51,122 bases of DNA from contig JAJXZF010000099.1 in the NCBI GenBank assembly GCA_021780225.1, positions 1 to 51,122 on the forward strand, written 5' to 3'. The stretch is from Deltaproteobacteria bacterium. Lineage in GTDB: Bacteria > Desulfobacterota > Binatia > Binatales > Binataceae. Below are positions 16,933 to 26,619 of this stretch, one piece after another; the stretch's first letter is position 1, and each line of letters begins with the position of its first letter. Position numbers and translations under genes: made by a program. Below the pieces are notes generated by a model that ran no database searches, was not told the DNA's origin, and saw only the letters and a list, made by a program, of their open reading frames with translations.

Positions 16933-18570
16933 ATGGCAGTTTCATTAGAGCGAGAGCCGGCCGTGAACGAAGGCTCATTCGATCAGTTCGACGCGATTAT
17001 TATCGGCGCGGGCGTCTCCGGCCTGTGTCAGCTCTATCATCTGCGCAGGCTGGGCCTGAAAGTCCGTCTCTTCGAGGAGGGCGGCGGCGTCGGCGGCACC
17101 TGGTATTGGAACCGTTACCCGGGCTGTCGCTTCGATTCCGAGAGCTACACCTACGGCTATTCGTTTTCCGAGGAGTTGCTGCGGGAGTGGGATTGGAAGG
17201 AGCACTTCTCCGCGCAGCCAGACACCGAGCGCTATCTCAACTTCGTGGCGGATAAGTTCGACCTGCGCCGCGATATCCAGTTGAACACGCGGGTCGCTTC
17301 CGCGGTCTTCGACGATCGGCAGAATTGCTGGGAAGTTCGGATGGAACAGGGCGGCAGCGCGCGCGCGCGGTTTCTGATAACGGCCGTGGGCATCCTGTCC
17401 GCCCCATACACGCCGCCGATCGCCGGGCTGGAAAGCTTCAAGGGCGTGAGGTTCCATACCGGCCGCTGGCCGCAGGAGCCGCCAAAGCTGGAGGGCAAGC
17501 GGGTGGCGGTGATCGGTACCGGGGCGAGCGCCGTGCAGTTGATCCCCGAGATCGCCAAGGTGGTAGGTCATCTGACCGTCTTTCAGCGCCGGCCCAATTA
17601 CTGCGCGCCGCTGCGTAACGGGAAGATCGATCCGGAAACCATGAAGAAAATCAAGGCGAGCTATCCCGAGATTTTCCGGCGGACCAACGAAACCACGGCC
17701 GCTTTTATCCATGACTTTGACCCGCGCTCGATTTACGACGTGACTCCGGCGGAGCGGCTGGCGCGGTTTGAAGAGTTGTGGGAGCAACGCGGTTTCGCCA
17801 AGTGGCTCAGCCTGTTTCACGATATCAACACCGATCCCAAGGCCAACGAGATCTATGCCGAGTTCGTCCGTAACAAGATCCGCGAGCGCGTCAAGGACCC
17901 GGCGGTCGCGGAAAAGCTGACGCCCAAGGACTATCCGTTCGGCGCCAAGCGCATTCCGCTAGAGAGCGGCTATTACGAAGCCTACAACCGCGACAACGTC
18001 ACTCTGGTGGATCTCCGGGAATCGCCCATCGAGCGGATTACGCCGACCGGAATCAAGACCCGCGCCGCGGAATACGAGTTCGACGTCATTATATTCGCCA
18101 CGGGTTTCGACGCGGTGACCGGGGCGCTGAGCAAAATCGATATTCGCGGCAAAGGCGGAATGTCGTTCAAGGATCGATGGGCGCATGGTCCGCGCACCTA
18201 TCTGGGGATGCAGACGGCGGGCTTCCCCAACATGTTCATCATCAGCGCCGCGGCGTTCGCCAATCTGCCGCGCTGCATCGAGATGCTCGTTGAATGGGTC
18301 GCCGACTGTATTCGATATATGGGCGAGAAGGGCCTCACGCGAATCGAAGCCACGCCGCAGGCCGAGGACGCTTGGGTGAGACATTCGGCGGAACTGGCCG
18401 GCCACTCATTCCTCACGCGCGGCGACGCCGGCGGCGACTCCTGGTTCCTGGGCGCGAATATACCCGGCAAAGATCGCGTTTTCCTGCTCTACGCCAACAG
18501 CTTTCCCGCCTATCGCAAGGAGTGCCGCGAAGCCGCGGACAAGGGTTACGAAGGCTTTTTGCTGCAATAG
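16933..18570 (+). CDS. Type I Baeyer-Villiger flavin monooxygenase
   Basis: A 545-residue FAD- and NADPH-dependent monooxygenase that inserts oxygen next to a ketone to give an ester or lactone. The FAD Rossmann motif GAGVSG lies at about 25-30. The family fingerprint F-x-G-x-x-x-H-x-x-x-W-P is exact at residues 169-180. The NADPH Rossmann motif GTGASAVQ follows near residue 196. It starts 13 bp after the SDR. Within the operon it implies a path from hydrocarbon to alcohol, ketone, then ester or lactone, as in acetone, cyclohexanone or terpenoid catabolism. The exact ketone is unknown. Confidence 0.93.
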   Translation: MAVSLEREPAVNEGSFDQFDAIIIGAGVSGLCQLYHLRRLGLKVRLFEEGGGVGGTWYWNRYPGCRFDSESYTYGYSFSEELLREWDWKEHFSAQPDTERYLNFVADKFDLRRDIQLNTRVASAVFDDRQNCWEVRMEQGGSARARFLITAVGILSAPYTPPIAGLESFKGVRFHTGRWPQEPPKLEGKRVAVIGTGASAVQLIPEIAKVVGHLTVFQRRPNYCAPLRNGKIDPETMKKIKASYPEIFRRTNETTAAFIHDFDPRSIYDVTPAERLARFEELWEQRGFAKWLSLFHDINTDPKANEIYAEFVRNKIRERVKDPAVAEKLTPKDYPFGAKRIPLESGYYEAYNRDNVTLVDLRESPIERITPTGIKTRAAEYEFDVIIFATGFDAVTGALSKIDIRGKGGMSFKDRWAHGPRTYLGMQTAGFPNMFIISAAAFANLPRCIEMLVEWVADCIRYMGEKGLTRIEATPQAEDAWVRHSAELAGHSFLTRGDAGGDSWFLGANIPGKDRVFLLYANSFPAYRKECREAADKGYEGFLLQ

Positions 18571-18704
18571 ATAGGTGTCCGGCGCGGACCATCCCAACCG
18601 GCGGAGGCTGACATAACTATGAATAGCCTGTCCGTCTCTTCTCGCCGCGAAACGGATGGTTTGCATGTCTTGCGACGGGCGACGGCTCGGTCAAGCGGGA
18701 ACGA

Positions 18705-19772
18705 ATGACTGAAAAACATGTCATAACTCTGCTTCCATTCGAGAAACAGTTCACGTGCGGCGAGGATGAGACTATCCTGGCGGCGGCTTTGCGGCAGGGG
18801 ATAAATCTGCGCTACGGCTGCAAGCACGGCGGCTGCGGCTCCTGCAAAGCGCTGATCGCGGATGGCGAAGTCGATCAGGCGGAAGCGTCAACCTTCGCCC
18901 TGATGGACTTCGAGCGCGAGCAGGGGATGGCGCTGCTCTGCTCATCCTATCCGCTGAGCGACATCACGATTGAATTGACCGATTACGAGGAATCAGAGCT
19001 CGAAGCCGGGGCGCCGATTGGAAGATTTCTCACCGAGGTCTGCGCAATCGAATATCTCACTCACGACATCTGCGAACTCAAGCTGAGGCTGATCGAACCC
19101 GCGCGCATCTCCTTCAAGGCGGGGCAGTATGTCGATGTGCTTGTGCCGGGAACCACGGAAACGCGCTCGTACTCGATGGCCAATCCGCCCAGCGCGGATG
19201 GCGAACTCGAATTGATCGTCAAGCTGATGCAGGGCGGACTGTTTTCGGAATACCTGCGCGGACGCCTCAAGGTCGGCGACCGACTCGCCGTCGAAGGTCC
19301 CTACGGCAGCTTCCACTTGCGTGAGAACGATCGCCCGGCGATTTTCATCGCCGGCGGCTCAGGGATGGCGCCGATGCTCTCGCTGGTGCGCGACATGACC
19401 GAGAAACGGGACCCTCGGGCGGTCAGTTTTTTCTACGGAGCGCGCGCGAAACGCGATCTCTTCCATCTGGAAGAGTTGTTTGGTTTCGAGAAGCTGCTGC
19501 CATCCTTCCGCTTCGTGCCGGCGTTGTCCGAACCGGCCGCGGACGACGCCTGGAGCGGAGCGACGGGACTGATCACCGAAGTGGTGCGGCGCGAAGTTCC
19601 CAACGCGGCCGGCATGGAGGCCTATCTGTGCGGTCCGAGCGCGATGATCGACGCGGCGGTGGCCACCCTACGACGTCTCGGGGTTGCCGAACATGATATC
19701 CACTATGATAAGTTCGTCACCAAAGCGGAATCCAGAGCCGCCGCTGACAAACTTCCGCGACATGGAAAATGA
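18705..19772 (+). CDS. 2Fe-2S/FAD/NAD(P)H oxidoreductase (monooxygenase reductase), operon 2
   Basis: A 355-residue electron donor. The ferredoxin domain has ligands C39, C44, C47 and C79; the FAD domain has RSYSMAN; the nucleotide domain has GGSGMAPML and ends near CGPSAM. It is paralogous to the reductase at 3660 and would complete operon 2, where no other reductase is present. The same architecture also serves Rieske dioxygenases (BenC type), and the Rieske pair at 28352 has no reductase nearby, so sharing is possible. Confidence 0.92.
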   Translation: MTEKHVITLLPFEKQFTCGEDETILAAALRQGINLRYGCKHGGCGSCKALIADGEVDQAEASTFALMDFEREQGMALLCSSYPLSDITIELTDYEESELEAGAPIGRFLTEVCAIEYLTHDICELKLRLIEPARISFKAGQYVDVLVPGTTETRSYSMANPPSADGELELIVKLMQGGLFSEYLRGRLKVGDRLAVEGPYGSFHLRENDRPAIFIAGGSGMAPMLSLVRDMTEKRDPRAVSFFYGARAKRDLFHLEELFGFEKLLPSFRFVPALSEPAADDAWSGATGLITEVVRREVPNAAGMEAYLCGPSAMIDAAVATLRRLGVAEHDIHYDKFVTKAESRAAADKLPRHGK

Positions 19773-19838
19773 CAAGAGAACCACTTTATTCAGGATCAAG
19801 GACGAGCGGGCACATTAACTCGTTGTGGAGATGTTGAC

Positions 19839-20594
19839 ATGACAGGGAGACTCGACGGAAAAGTGGCGCTTGTGACCGGAGCCGCAAGCGGAATCGGCGC
19901 GGCCCATGTGCGTGTTTTCGCAGCCAATGGCGCGAAGGTCGTGGCCGCGGATATTCAAGATGACAAAGGCCAGGCCCTGATTCGGGAAATCGCCGACAAA
20001 GGCGGCGAGGCGGTTTACGTTCGGCTCGATGTGGCGCAGGAAAGGGAATGGCTCGGAGCGGTTGCCGAAGCCGTACGGCGCTTTGGCAAGCTCACGACCT
20101 TGATAAACAATGCCGGTATCGCCAACACCCAGGGAGTTGAGGCGGAAACTCTGGCTGGCTTCAACCGGGTGGTCAGCGTTGACCAGACGGCGGTATGGCT
20201 CGGGATGAAGGCCGCGATTCCGGAAATGCGCAAGGCGGGCGGCGGCGCCATCGTCAATATATCGTCGGTGTTTGGCATTATCGGCAGTCCCGGCTTCATC
20301 GCCTACCACGGAGCCAAAGGAGCGGTCCGATTGATGACCAAGGCGGCCGCACTCGAATACGCAAAGCAAGGAATCCGGGTGAATTCGATTCATCCTGGAA
20401 TTATCGATACGCCGATCATCGGCGATTCAAAGATTACGCGAGAAGCCGTGGAGCAATTCAAGCTGGCGACGCCGCTTGGCCGGATGGGGCGGCCCGAGGA
20501 GATCGCCCATGGCTCGCTGTTCTTGTGTTCCGACGAGGCGTCTTTTATAACCGGCGCTGAATTGGTGATTGACGGCGGCTGGACGGCTCAGTAG
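19839..20594 (+). CDS. Short-chain dehydrogenase/reductase (SDR), second copy
   Basis: A 251-residue classical SDR with VTGAASGIG at the N-terminus, NNAG, the SSVFG serine, catalytic YHGAK and the C-terminal ITGAELVIDGGW. The ADIQDD after the second strand ends in an acidic residue, which suggests NAD rather than NADP. It follows the reductase by 66 bp and precedes DUF1329. A second dehydrogenase could act on a different alcohol of the same pathway, for example the hydroxy acid freed after ester cleavage. Confidence 0.9.
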   Translation: MTGRLDGKVALVTGAASGIGAAHVRVFAANGAKVVAADIQDDKGQALIREIADKGGEAVYVRLDVAQEREWLGAVAEAVRRFGKLTTLINNAGIANTQGVEAETLAGFNRVVSVDQTAVWLGMKAAIPEMRKAGGGAIVNISSVFGIIGSPGFIAYHGAKGAVRLMTKAAALEYAKQGIRVNSIHPGIIDTPIIGDSKITREAVEQFKLATPLGRMGRPEEIAHGSLFLCSDEASFITGAELVIDGGWTAQ

Positions 20595-20674
20595 ACGCCG
20601 CATGGTAAAGCGTGATTTGCCCGGTTTGCGCGCAATAACGGGCGTTAACGGAAATAAAAAGCGGAGAAGTGGGC

Positions 20675-22054
20675 ATGGTGTTTAAGTTCCACGGAATACG
20701 ACCTTCGATTCGATTTGCGACAATCGTGGCCTTGCTAATGACGATCGGGATGCCGGCGACCGGCCGGGCGCAGCAATCGACCGACTACAGCGAGATGGCG
20801 CAGTGGCTGAACATGTCGGCAAAGCCGCCCGAACTGCCCTTGGGAACAAAGATTACGATGGCCAATTGGCAGCGGTACAAGGCCTACATGCCCCTTGGCA
20901 TGGTCAAGCTTTTCGAAGGCGGCTATGGCTGGAAAATGCCCGCCGACGTCGAAATCGACCTCGGGCCGACTCACCATAATCTGCTGCCCGCGACGTGGGT
21001 GGAGGCGACCGAGAAGTACGGCCCGCAAACCGCGGTCGAGGTGCTGCCCAACGGGCATTATGAGATCGAAAACTATCACGGCGGGACGCCATTTCCTGAT
21101 CCGGCGGCGCCGCACAAGGGCTGGAAGATTCTGGCGAACGTCTTCTTTGATTACGTTCCCGCGGTGTACGTGAAGTCGGGAGGCAATTTCAGCACATTTT
21201 ACGTCATAGACAGGTTTGGCAATATCTCGCCGTCCACTGTCAACGTCGTATACCGCTGGAGCGATTACATCACCGACAAAGGCTTTCCTCCCAAGGAGAA
21301 TTACGCGCCGGGCAGCTGGTACTCGGAGTGGGTAATGGAACAGACGCCGGAGCAGGCGCGCTACACGACGTCGCTTGCTTTGTACTATTCCGATCAGGAA
21401 TCCCACCCCTTTCCCGACAACTATGTCTTCGTGCCGTCGTTGCGGCGCTCGCTGCGGCTTTCGACCAGCGCCCGCTGCGCGCCGTTCCTCGGCTATGATT
21501 TGTCGAACGACGACGCCAAGACGAACGGATTCAACGGCAGCACGGCCACCTACACCGGACATAATCTTGGCGACCGGAAGATGCTGACGCTGATGGCGAT
21601 CGACAACTACGCGGCCGGCGATTTTCCCAACCAGTACGACATGCCCCTGGGCTTCCCCAAGCCGTCATGGGGTCAATGGGAGCTGCGCGATCTGACGATC
21701 GATGACGTTACTCGCATTCCAAGCGAAGCCGCAGGTTATTGTTATTCGCACCGCGTCATGTATGTCGACAAGGAATTATGGGACTCCGAGTGGAATGACA
21801 TGTACGATTCCAACGGCAAGCTCTGGAAATTCATGGCGTTTTTCAATGAAATTGGCCAGGTTCCCCAGGGCGGATATCGGTGGAAAGAAGTTACGGCGTC
21901 GTTCTGGGACCTTCAGAACACCCATATGACGATTTACTGCCCCCATTGCAATCCCTCGCATAGCGGCGCGTACCTCGATCTACAGGCGCCGAAGGAGTAC
22001 TTGGACGGAGTGAAATACGGCAGTCCGTCGGGGCTGATGCAGATCATGCGTTAG
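20675..22054 (+). CDS. DUF1329 family envelope protein (copy 2)
   Basis: A 459-residue exported DUF1329 protein. The signal peptide is about residues 1-35 (basic start, hydrophobic TIVALLMTIGMPATG, cleavage near GRAQ). Shared blocks with the 8441 protein are LFEGGYGWKMPADVEIDLGP, the IENYHGGTPFP segment, YVFVPSLRRSLRLS and the C-terminal GLMQIMR. ATG 20675 is chosen because GGAG at 20663-20666 fits it; a GTG at 20669 is possible. Its place inside the catabolic block suggests it handles the substrate or a hydrophobic intermediate in the periplasm. Confidence 0.9.
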   Translation: MVFKFHGIRPSIRFATIVALLMTIGMPATGRAQQSTDYSEMAQWLNMSAKPPELPLGTKITMANWQRYKAYMPLGMVKLFEGGYGWKMPADVEIDLGPTHHNLLPATWVEATEKYGPQTAVEVLPNGHYEIENYHGGTPFPDPAAPHKGWKILANVFFDYVPAVYVKSGGNFSTFYVIDRFGNISPSTVNVVYRWSDYITDKGFPPKENYAPGSWYSEWVMEQTPEQARYTTSLALYYSDQESHPFPDNYVFVPSLRRSLRLSTSARCAPFLGYDLSNDDAKTNGFNGSTATYTGHNLGDRKMLTLMAIDNYAAGDFPNQYDMPLGFPKPSWGQWELRDLTIDDVTRIPSEAAGYCYSHRVMYVDKELWDSEWNDMYDSNGKLWKFMAFFNEIGQVPQGGYRWKEVTASFWDLQNTHMTIYCPHCNPSHSGAYLDLQAPKEYLDGVKYGSPSGLMQIMR

Positions 22055-22247
22055 TAAAGACCAAGTGGAGACTTCCGATTTTCGGCGGAGTTGCAGGCAT
22101 GATCGAGGTAATCCGGGCGTCACCATAGAGAAGAAAAAAAACGCGCGTCGTGGCGCGGCCGCGCCTCCGAAACATCGACGCCATATCAGGGCGGACTCTG
22201 GGTCGCATCCGTACGTTGGGGCATCGTCAGCATTGGGGGAGAAAGCA

Positions 22248-23219
22248 ATGGCTAAAATCAATACGGTTCTCGGGACAGCTGAGCCCAAGGATCTTGGGTT
22301 CACTCTCATCCACGAACATCTGGCGGCGGGAATGCCGGGCTGGGAGTTCGACAACTGGCGCTTCGACCGCAAGCGCCAGATGGCCGGGTTGGTCGAAAAG
22401 CTCAAGGAGATCAAAACTCTCGGCGTTTCGAGCATGGTCGATCCGTGCCCGATGGAACTCGGCCGCATTCCGGATCTCGCCGCCGAAGCCGCCGAAAAAT
22501 CGGGAGTGCGCATCATCATGGCGACCGGGGTCTACAACGAGGCGCTCGGTTTTCCCATGCATTTCCGCATGATGTCGGCGGACGATATCGCCGAAATCTA
22601 TGTGCGCGAATTGAGCGAGGGAATCGACGGCGGCGGAATCAAGGCCGGGATCATCAAGACGGCCACCGGCGGCGTTCCCGGATGGACGCCGAAGGATGAA
22701 GGCGTGACCGCCAACGAGCAAAAGGCGTTGCGGGCCGCCGCCCGCGCGCATAAAGCGACCGGCGCGCCGATCCTTTGCCACAATAGCGAGCTCACGCCGT
22801 TCGGCCGCGAAACTCTGGACATATTTGGCGAAGAGGGAGTCGACTTCAATCGCGTGCTGATTGGCCACGCCTGCGGCGTCGGAGATATGCGTTACTATTT
22901 CGACATCCTGGAACGTGGGGCCTGGTTGGGTTTCGATCGTTTCGGCATCGAGGCTATAGCGCCCGACAAGATGCGGTTGGCCTCGCTTTTCGGGCTGCTG
23001 GCGGTCGGTTACGACCGTATCATGCTGTCGCACGACGCCGTCCACTGCTGGCTGGGGCGAATGACCAAGGATATAGAGCATCTGATGTCGTCGTCGCCGA
23101 ACTGGAACTATTCGCATATTTGCAGGAACATCATTCCCGCATTGCGCAAAGGCGGCGTCAGCGAGGAGAAGATCCGCACGATGACGGTGGATAATCCGCG
23201 CGCCTACTTCGGCGGCTGA
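22248..23219 (+). CDS. Phosphotriesterase-family (lactonase-like) metallohydrolase
   Basis: A 323-residue TIM-barrel hydrolase of the phosphotriesterase/PLL family. The metal ligands are H22-x-H24 (IHEH), the carboxylated lysine K137 in GIIK, H178 (CHNS), H207 (GHACG) and D263 (SHD). Many members are lactonases. After a Baeyer-Villiger enzyme, opening the ester or lactone is an attractive role, though unproven. ATG 22248 follows GGGGGAGAA; a longer frame upstream is unlikely to be used. About 190 bp separate it from DUF1329. Confidence 0.9.
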   Translation: MAKINTVLGTAEPKDLGFTLIHEHLAAGMPGWEFDNWRFDRKRQMAGLVEKLKEIKTLGVSSMVDPCPMELGRIPDLAAEAAEKSGVRIIMATGVYNEALGFPMHFRMMSADDIAEIYVRELSEGIDGGGIKAGIIKTATGGVPGWTPKDEGVTANEQKALRAAARAHKATGAPILCHNSELTPFGRETLDIFGEEGVDFNRVLIGHACGVGDMRYYFDILERGAWLGFDRFGIEAIAPDKMRLASLFGLLAVGYDRIMLSHDAVHCWLGRMTKDIEHLMSSSPNWNYSHICRNIIPALRKGGVSEEKIRTMTVDNPRAYFGG

Positions 23220-23268
23220 GCGTTTAGTCAGTCGGCCCCGCGCCGCCATCGAACTTCGGAGAAGCAAA

Positions 23269-25674
23269 ATGGACGGACTGCAAGAGATGCGCGTGTTGGA
23301 GCTTGGAGGTGTGGCGTCGGCCGCCTACGCTTGCAAGATGCTGGCCGACCTCGGAGCGGACGTGATCAAGGTGGAGGAGCCCGGAGGCGAAGCGGCGAGA
23401 AAGCGCGGGCCGTTTCCGGGCGGCGTTCCCGATCCCGAAAAAAGCGGGCTTTTCCTGTACTTGAACGCCAACAAACGCGGCGTCACGCTCGAGCTGCCCG
23501 CCGAGGGCGGGCAGCTCGAGAAGTTGATCGGCTGGGCCAACGTCTTGGTCCACAATTATCCGCCGGCGCAAATGCGGGCGCTCGGAATCGATTACGAACG
23601 GTTTCGCCAAATCAATCCGCGGCTGGTCATGTGCTCGATTACGCCGTTCGGATTGACCGGGCCTTATCGTGACTACCAAGCGTGCGAATTGACGATTGCG
23701 CATGGCGGCGGATGGGCCTGGCTGAGTCCGAATTCCTCCGACCTGCCGGACTTGCCGCCCCTCAAAGCGGCGGGGATCCAGGGCGATTTTCAAGCCGGCC
23801 TCGTTGGCGCGTTGACCGCCGCGGCGGCTTACTACCGGGCGTTGTCTTCGGGACTGGGCGAACACATTGATATTTCAGCGCAGGAGTCCGTGGCGTCGCT
23901 GCTCGAGCAAAATTTTGTCCATTACACTTATGCGGGACGAATCGCTTCGCGTCTGGGGCGGCGGCTGCTTTACCCGTGGGGCTTTTTCCGATGCCGTGAC
24001 GGCATCATCTTCATGGTGGTTGCGGAACCGGACCAATGGAAGCGTCTGATGGAATTGATGGGCAATCCCGAGTGGGGAGAATGGGAAATTTTCTCCGACG
24101 GCTATAAACGCTCCGAAAATTCCGACGTTTTAAAGACGTACATCGAGGAATGGACCGGCGGCTGGAGTGTTGACGGATTGTTCCGCGCCGGACAGGAAAA
24201 GCGAATCTGCATGGTTCCACTCTCCTCCATGGCGACGCTTGCGGAGGAGGAACAACTCAAGGCGCGCGGCTTTTTCGTCGAGGTTGAACATCCAAAGGCT
24301 GGCAGACTGATTCATCCAGGCGCCCCCTATAAGCTTGCCGACGGCGGCTGGCGAATTGCGCGCCCGGCTCCGCTTCTGGGCGAACACAATAAAGAGGTGG
24401 CGCGGATGCTCGAGGACGGCGTCAAACGCGCCGAACACCGCGCGACCCGACCAAAACCGTCCGGGCGCCCGCTGGAGGGCGTGCGGGTGGCGGATTTCAG
24501 TTGGGCGTGGGCCGGGCCTTTCTGCGGAATGTTGCTGGCCCATTTGGGCGCCGAGGTAATCAAGATCGAATCGCGCACCCGTCTCGACCTCGGCCGGCGG
24601 TTGCCGATTTATCCGACCGGAATGGAGCCAAGTCCGGATCGCTGCGGCTATTTCAACCAGTGGAACCAGGGCAAGAAAAGCTTTCTGCTCAATTTGCGAA
24701 AGCCCGAGGCAATCGCGATCGCCAGGAAACTGATCGCGAAATGCGATGTCGTGCTCGACAATTATGCTACCGGAGTAATGGACCGCCTTGGTCTCGGCTA
24801 TGAGGATTTGAAGAAAATCAAGCCCGACATTATTGCGGCGTCGATCTCGGGCTTTGGCCATACCGGACCATACAAAGATTACATGGGCTATGGTCCAGCA
24901 ATCGTGGCGATGAGCGGCCTGTCGTCGCTTACCGGCTATCAGGGCGGTCCGCCGCAGGAAGTGGGTATTTCCTATGGCGATCCAAACGGCGGCATTCACG
25001 CCGCAGTGGCGATCTGCGCGGCGCTGGCCGCGCGCGCGCTGACCGGCCGCGGGCAGTTCATCGATCTTTCGCTGTTGGAAGCGATGGTCGCGTTGGCGCC
25101 GGAAGGCTGGATGGAGTACGCGATGAACGGTCGCGAGCCGGCCAGAATCGGCAATCGCGACCGCATCACGGCGCCGCATGACTGCTTCAGGTGCGCCGGC
25201 GAGGATGAATGGGTCACGATCGCCTGCTGCGGCGACGACGAGTGGCGGCGGCTGTGCGAGGCTATCGGTCGCGCGGAATTGGCCGCCGATCCGCGCTTTT
25301 CAAATGCCGAGCGGCGTAAGGCCAATGAGCCTGAGTTGGTCGCGGCGTTGGAGTCATGGACGCGGAGCCGGAACAAATGGGAGGTTGCGCATATCCTTCA
25401 GCGCGTTGATGTTCCGGCGTTTCCTTCAATGCACAGCCGCGACCTCGCCGAAGATGCCCATCTGAACGAGCGCGGTTTTTTCGCGCGCCTGGATCATCCG
25501 GAAGTCGGAGTGCGCACCCATGCGGGAGTCCAATGGCGGCTCGCTAACGGCCCCAATGGAGTCCAAGCCCCGGCTCCAGTGCTGGGTCAGCATACTGACT
25601 GGGTGATGAAGGAATTGCTTGCATACGCCAGCGCGGAAATCGACCGCCTGAGAAGCGCGCAAGTCTTGTACTGA
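23269..25674 (+). CDS. Tandem-fused family III CoA-transferase (CaiB/BaiF)
   Basis: At 801 residues this is two family III CoA-transferase domains in one chain. The N half (about 1-385) opens with MRVLELGGVASAAYACKMLA and DLGADVIKVEEPGG. The C half (from about 398) opens with the parallel LEGVRVADFSWAWAG and LGAEVIKIE. Family members move CoA from a donor thioester to a carboxylic acid and work as intertwined dimers, so a fused pair can form that unit. Where the catalytic Asp is expected, both halves seem to have Glu (AQESV and LLEAM), but my alignment by eye is uncertain. It starts 49 bp after the hydrolase and would activate the acid that the pathway releases. Confidence 0.9.
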   Translation: MDGLQEMRVLELGGVASAAYACKMLADLGADVIKVEEPGGEAARKRGPFPGGVPDPEKSGLFLYLNANKRGVTLELPAEGGQLEKLIGWANVLVHNYPPAQMRALGIDYERFRQINPRLVMCSITPFGLTGPYRDYQACELTIAHGGGWAWLSPNSSDLPDLPPLKAAGIQGDFQAGLVGALTAAAAYYRALSSGLGEHIDISAQESVASLLEQNFVHYTYAGRIASRLGRRLLYPWGFFRCRDGIIFMVVAEPDQWKRLMELMGNPEWGEWEIFSDGYKRSENSDVLKTYIEEWTGGWSVDGLFRAGQEKRICMVPLSSMATLAEEEQLKARGFFVEVEHPKAGRLIHPGAPYKLADGGWRIARPAPLLGEHNKEVARMLEDGVKRAEHRATRPKPSGRPLEGVRVADFSWAWAGPFCGMLLAHLGAEVIKIESRTRLDLGRRLPIYPTGMEPSPDRCGYFNQWNQGKKSFLLNLRKPEAIAIARKLIAKCDVVLDNYATGVMDRLGLGYEDLKKIKPDIIAASISGFGHTGPYKDYMGYGPAIVAMSGLSSLTGYQGGPPQEVGISYGDPNGGIHAAVAICAALAARALTGRGQFIDLSLLEAMVALAPEGWMEYAMNGREPARIGNRDRITAPHDCFRCAGEDEWVTIACCGDDEWRRLCEAIGRAELAADPRFSNAERRKANEPELVAALESWTRSRNKWEVAHILQRVDVPAFPSMHSRDLAEDAHLNERGFFARLDHPEVGVRTHAGVQWRLANGPNGVQAPAPVLGQHTDWVMKELLAYASAEIDRLRSAQVLY

Positions 25675-25830
25675 TTCGCCGCGGGGCTTTTCATCCGCCA
25701 CGAAACGAGGGTGGTTGCATCAAGCCATCACGATGGTTGCGCGATCGAACAGGGGGCATAACGTCGCCATCTGACAAACGGCAAAGACTTTCAGGATATT
25801 GAGCGAGGGCTCAATCAGGAAAGGGCCGTA

Positions 25831-26619
25831 ATGGCGTGGAAAGTTCTCCGCCGCGGGAAAAAGGTCGTGGATTTGATTCGCGATGCGCGTTTGCTTGAAT
25901 CGAAGCGCGAAGAGATCGCGGGGGTCGCGCTCGATCTGTTCCTTCAGGAAGGATTTCACGCGGCCACAACCCGCGAAGTGGCGAGACGAGCGGGCGTCAG
26001 CGTCGGTGGGCTTTTCACCTACTTCGCCAGCAAAGAGAACATTCTGGTTTACATCATCACGCGCGAACAGGAACGGGCAGAGACAGAACTGCTCAATGCG
26101 CTTGACGAGCAGGTCGAACGGGCGAAGCTCGACACGAACAGGCCGGAAGCGGTCTTCATCGCGGTGTGCGAGACCTTTATACGTGCCGTTGATCGCATGC
26201 GAAAATTCATTCTGCTTGCCTATCAGGAAACCAAATCGCTTGACCGGCGGGCGCGCGAATCGCTGATGGAGCACGAACGGCGATTGCAAAAGATTCTGGG
26301 CCGTGCGATCGAATACGGCGTGTCCCATGGCCGCTTCCCTCCCGGCGGCGTCGATCTCAAAGCGCACAGCGTTATGGTTCTCGGGCACGCCTGGGCGGTC
26401 CGGCGCTGGGCCTTCGCGGGCGTCGCGGATTCGGTGGACGAGTATATCCGGTTTTTGGAGCCGCAAGTGCTGGCGCTGTTGAAGAGCCGCGCCGGTCGCG
26501 ACAAGGCCGCCATCGGCGGGCGATTGAGAAGAGGCAGGGCGACGCCACGTCCGGAGCGGGATTCGGAACGCCGTCAAATCCATACAAACCAGAACGTTTC
26601 GGAAGGAGAGGGCCTATGA
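25831..26619 (+). CDS. TetR-family transcriptional regulator
   Basis: A 262-residue regulator. The N-terminal TetR DNA-binding domain (about 27-75) shows REEIAGVALDLFLQEGFHAA, then TTREVARRAGVSVGGLFTYF. The rest is a helical ligand-binding domain, ending in a basic tail rich in Arg. Its stop overlaps the VOC gene start (ATGA at 26616), so it is co-transcribed with its likely targets. A 156-bp gap before it may hold the operator. It may control the second half of the block (26616-30240). Confidence 0.9.
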   Translation: MAWKVLRRGKKVVDLIRDARLLESKREEIAGVALDLFLQEGFHAATTREVARRAGVSVGGLFTYFASKENILVYIITREQERAETELLNALDEQVERAKLDTNRPEAVFIAVCETFIRAVDRMRKFILLAYQETKSLDRRARESLMEHERRLQKILGRAIEYGVSHGRFPPGGVDLKAHSVMVLGHAWAVRRWAFAGVADSVDEYIRFLEPQVLALLKSRAGRDKAAIGGRLRRGRATPRPERDSERRQIHTNQNVSEGEGL

